From Lewinella sp039816955 (GTDB lineage: Bacteria; Bacteroidota; Bacteroidia; Chitinophagales; Saprospiraceae): a stretch of DNA of 64,000 bases. The position numbers were made by a program, and so were the translations under genes. Positions within the stretch are counted from its first letter, which is position 1. The number at the start of each line of letters is the position of its first letter. The notes beneath the pieces were generated by a model. The model saw nothing but the letters and a program-made list of their open reading frames with translations. It made no database searches and had not been told where the DNA came from. The DNA lies in contig JBCBWU010000010.1 of NCBI GenBank assembly GCA_039816955.1, positions 3,563 to 67,562 on the forward strand, given 5' to 3'. This document shows positions 63,782 to 64,000 of the stretch, piece by piece.

Positions 63782-63967
63782 CTATAATTTTAATTCCTCT
63801 TTAATCTCTTGGAAAGTGACAACTTTCTTATACCCTTTTGATTTAAGCTCACGATACAGTTTCATCTCTCCAGTCCACAACGTTTCATCCAGGAAATCTG
63901 TAAGTGCTACAAACACTATACCCCTCGTGAAACGGTTTGGGATAAAGTCGTATTTTTTGGCGTGCAA
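63782..63967 (-). pseudogene. C-terminal remnant of a PIN-domain nuclease gene
   Basis: The minus strand encodes FIPNRFTRGIVFVALTDFLD and ETLWTGEMKLYRELKSKGYK, the end of a PIN (VapC-like) RNase: the last acidic active-site segment is seen as FVALTDFLD followed by LWTG. The frame has a stop (TAA) at about 63974-63976, so no start or N-terminal half is present within the window. A frameshifted or decayed N-terminus beyond the edge is possible. The gene could be a partial toxin. Confidence 0.5.
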
Positions 63968-64000
63968 ATCAAGTTATACCGAAGTCGAAGCCGTTTGGGA

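Noticed and set aside
63960..64000. A partial repeat of TCCCAAAC...GGTATA next to the PIN remnant on the minus strand
   Set aside because: About 16 of 26 bases agree, which is weak; no longer duplication is visible within the window.
1..64000. CRISPR arrays, tRNA and rRNA genes
   Set aside because: No regularly spaced repeats of suitable length, no GGTTCGAATCC-type T-loop with cloverleaf arms and no conserved rRNA blocks were found by eye.

Overview
The window looks like a chromosomal segment of a marine or environmental Bacteroidota bacterium, probably of the Saprospiria (Lewinella-like) type. The reasons are three secreted proteins with C-terminal type IX secretion (T9SS) sorting domains, many lipoproteins, several TAnnTTTG-type -7 promoter boxes in place of E. 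coli -10 boxes, CotH-like and FAS1 proteins, a CrtZ-type carotenoid hydroxylase and a single-chain PurL. I saw no rRNA, tRNA or CRISPR array. Most of the window is ordinary core genome on both strands. The 36.7-38.4 kb gene and the right end (61.6-63.6 kb) are visibly richer in A+T and look acquired.

Layout. 0-5 kb: end of a metal ABC permease, a GT4 glycosyltransferase, an IscA/SufA-type protein, a cysteine desulfurase and a methylmalonyl-CoA mutase small subunit. 5-21 kb: a FAS1 lipoprotein and two large paralogous T9SS metalloproteases in opposite orientation. Between the proteases lie a sensor histidine kinase, an alpha-oxoamine synthase, phosphofructokinase, a small T9SS protein and an msrB-msrA pair. 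21-32.6 kb: a NatAB-type ABC exporter, several lipoproteins, a flavin reductase, a molybdopterin oxidoreductase, a Bax-inhibitor-1 protein, a candidate structured small RNA, radA and a membrane protein. 32.7-43.7 kb: a secreted PPP phosphatase fused to a CotH-like kinase-type domain, an ECF sigma factor with a putative TPR anti-sigma factor, a TIR-like defence-type protein, crtZ, two tandem CotH proteins and a YheT-type hydrolase. 44-52.4 kb: a DEVD-box RNA helicase, an orphan sugar-binding lipoprotein with a decayed duplicate, an AsmA-like giant and a fatty-acid desaturase. 52.4-60.8 kb: a zinc-ribbon protein, an M28 peptidase, a ClpC-like ATPase fused to a release-factor-2-like module, and purL. 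60.9-64 kb: an IS630 transposase remnant, a SAP/DUF6434 protein, a putative GNAT toxin/XRE antitoxin pair and a PIN-domain remnant.

The strongest candidate for something new is the gene at 54125-56773. It joins a Clp/Hsp100 ATPase (degenerate first and intact second AAA+ module, with a VGF loop like the ClpP-docking loop of ClpC) to an RF2-like N-terminal and PCRF region that has lost the GGQ peptidyl-hydrolase domain. This architecture suggests a ribosome-directed unfoldase. Other points worth attention are the phosphatase/CotH fusion, which shares a duplicated 5' segment with the neighbouring sigma-factor gene; the AT-rich TIR-like gene; the terminator-ended structured RNA upstream of the Bax-inhibitor gene; and the GNAT/XRE pair.
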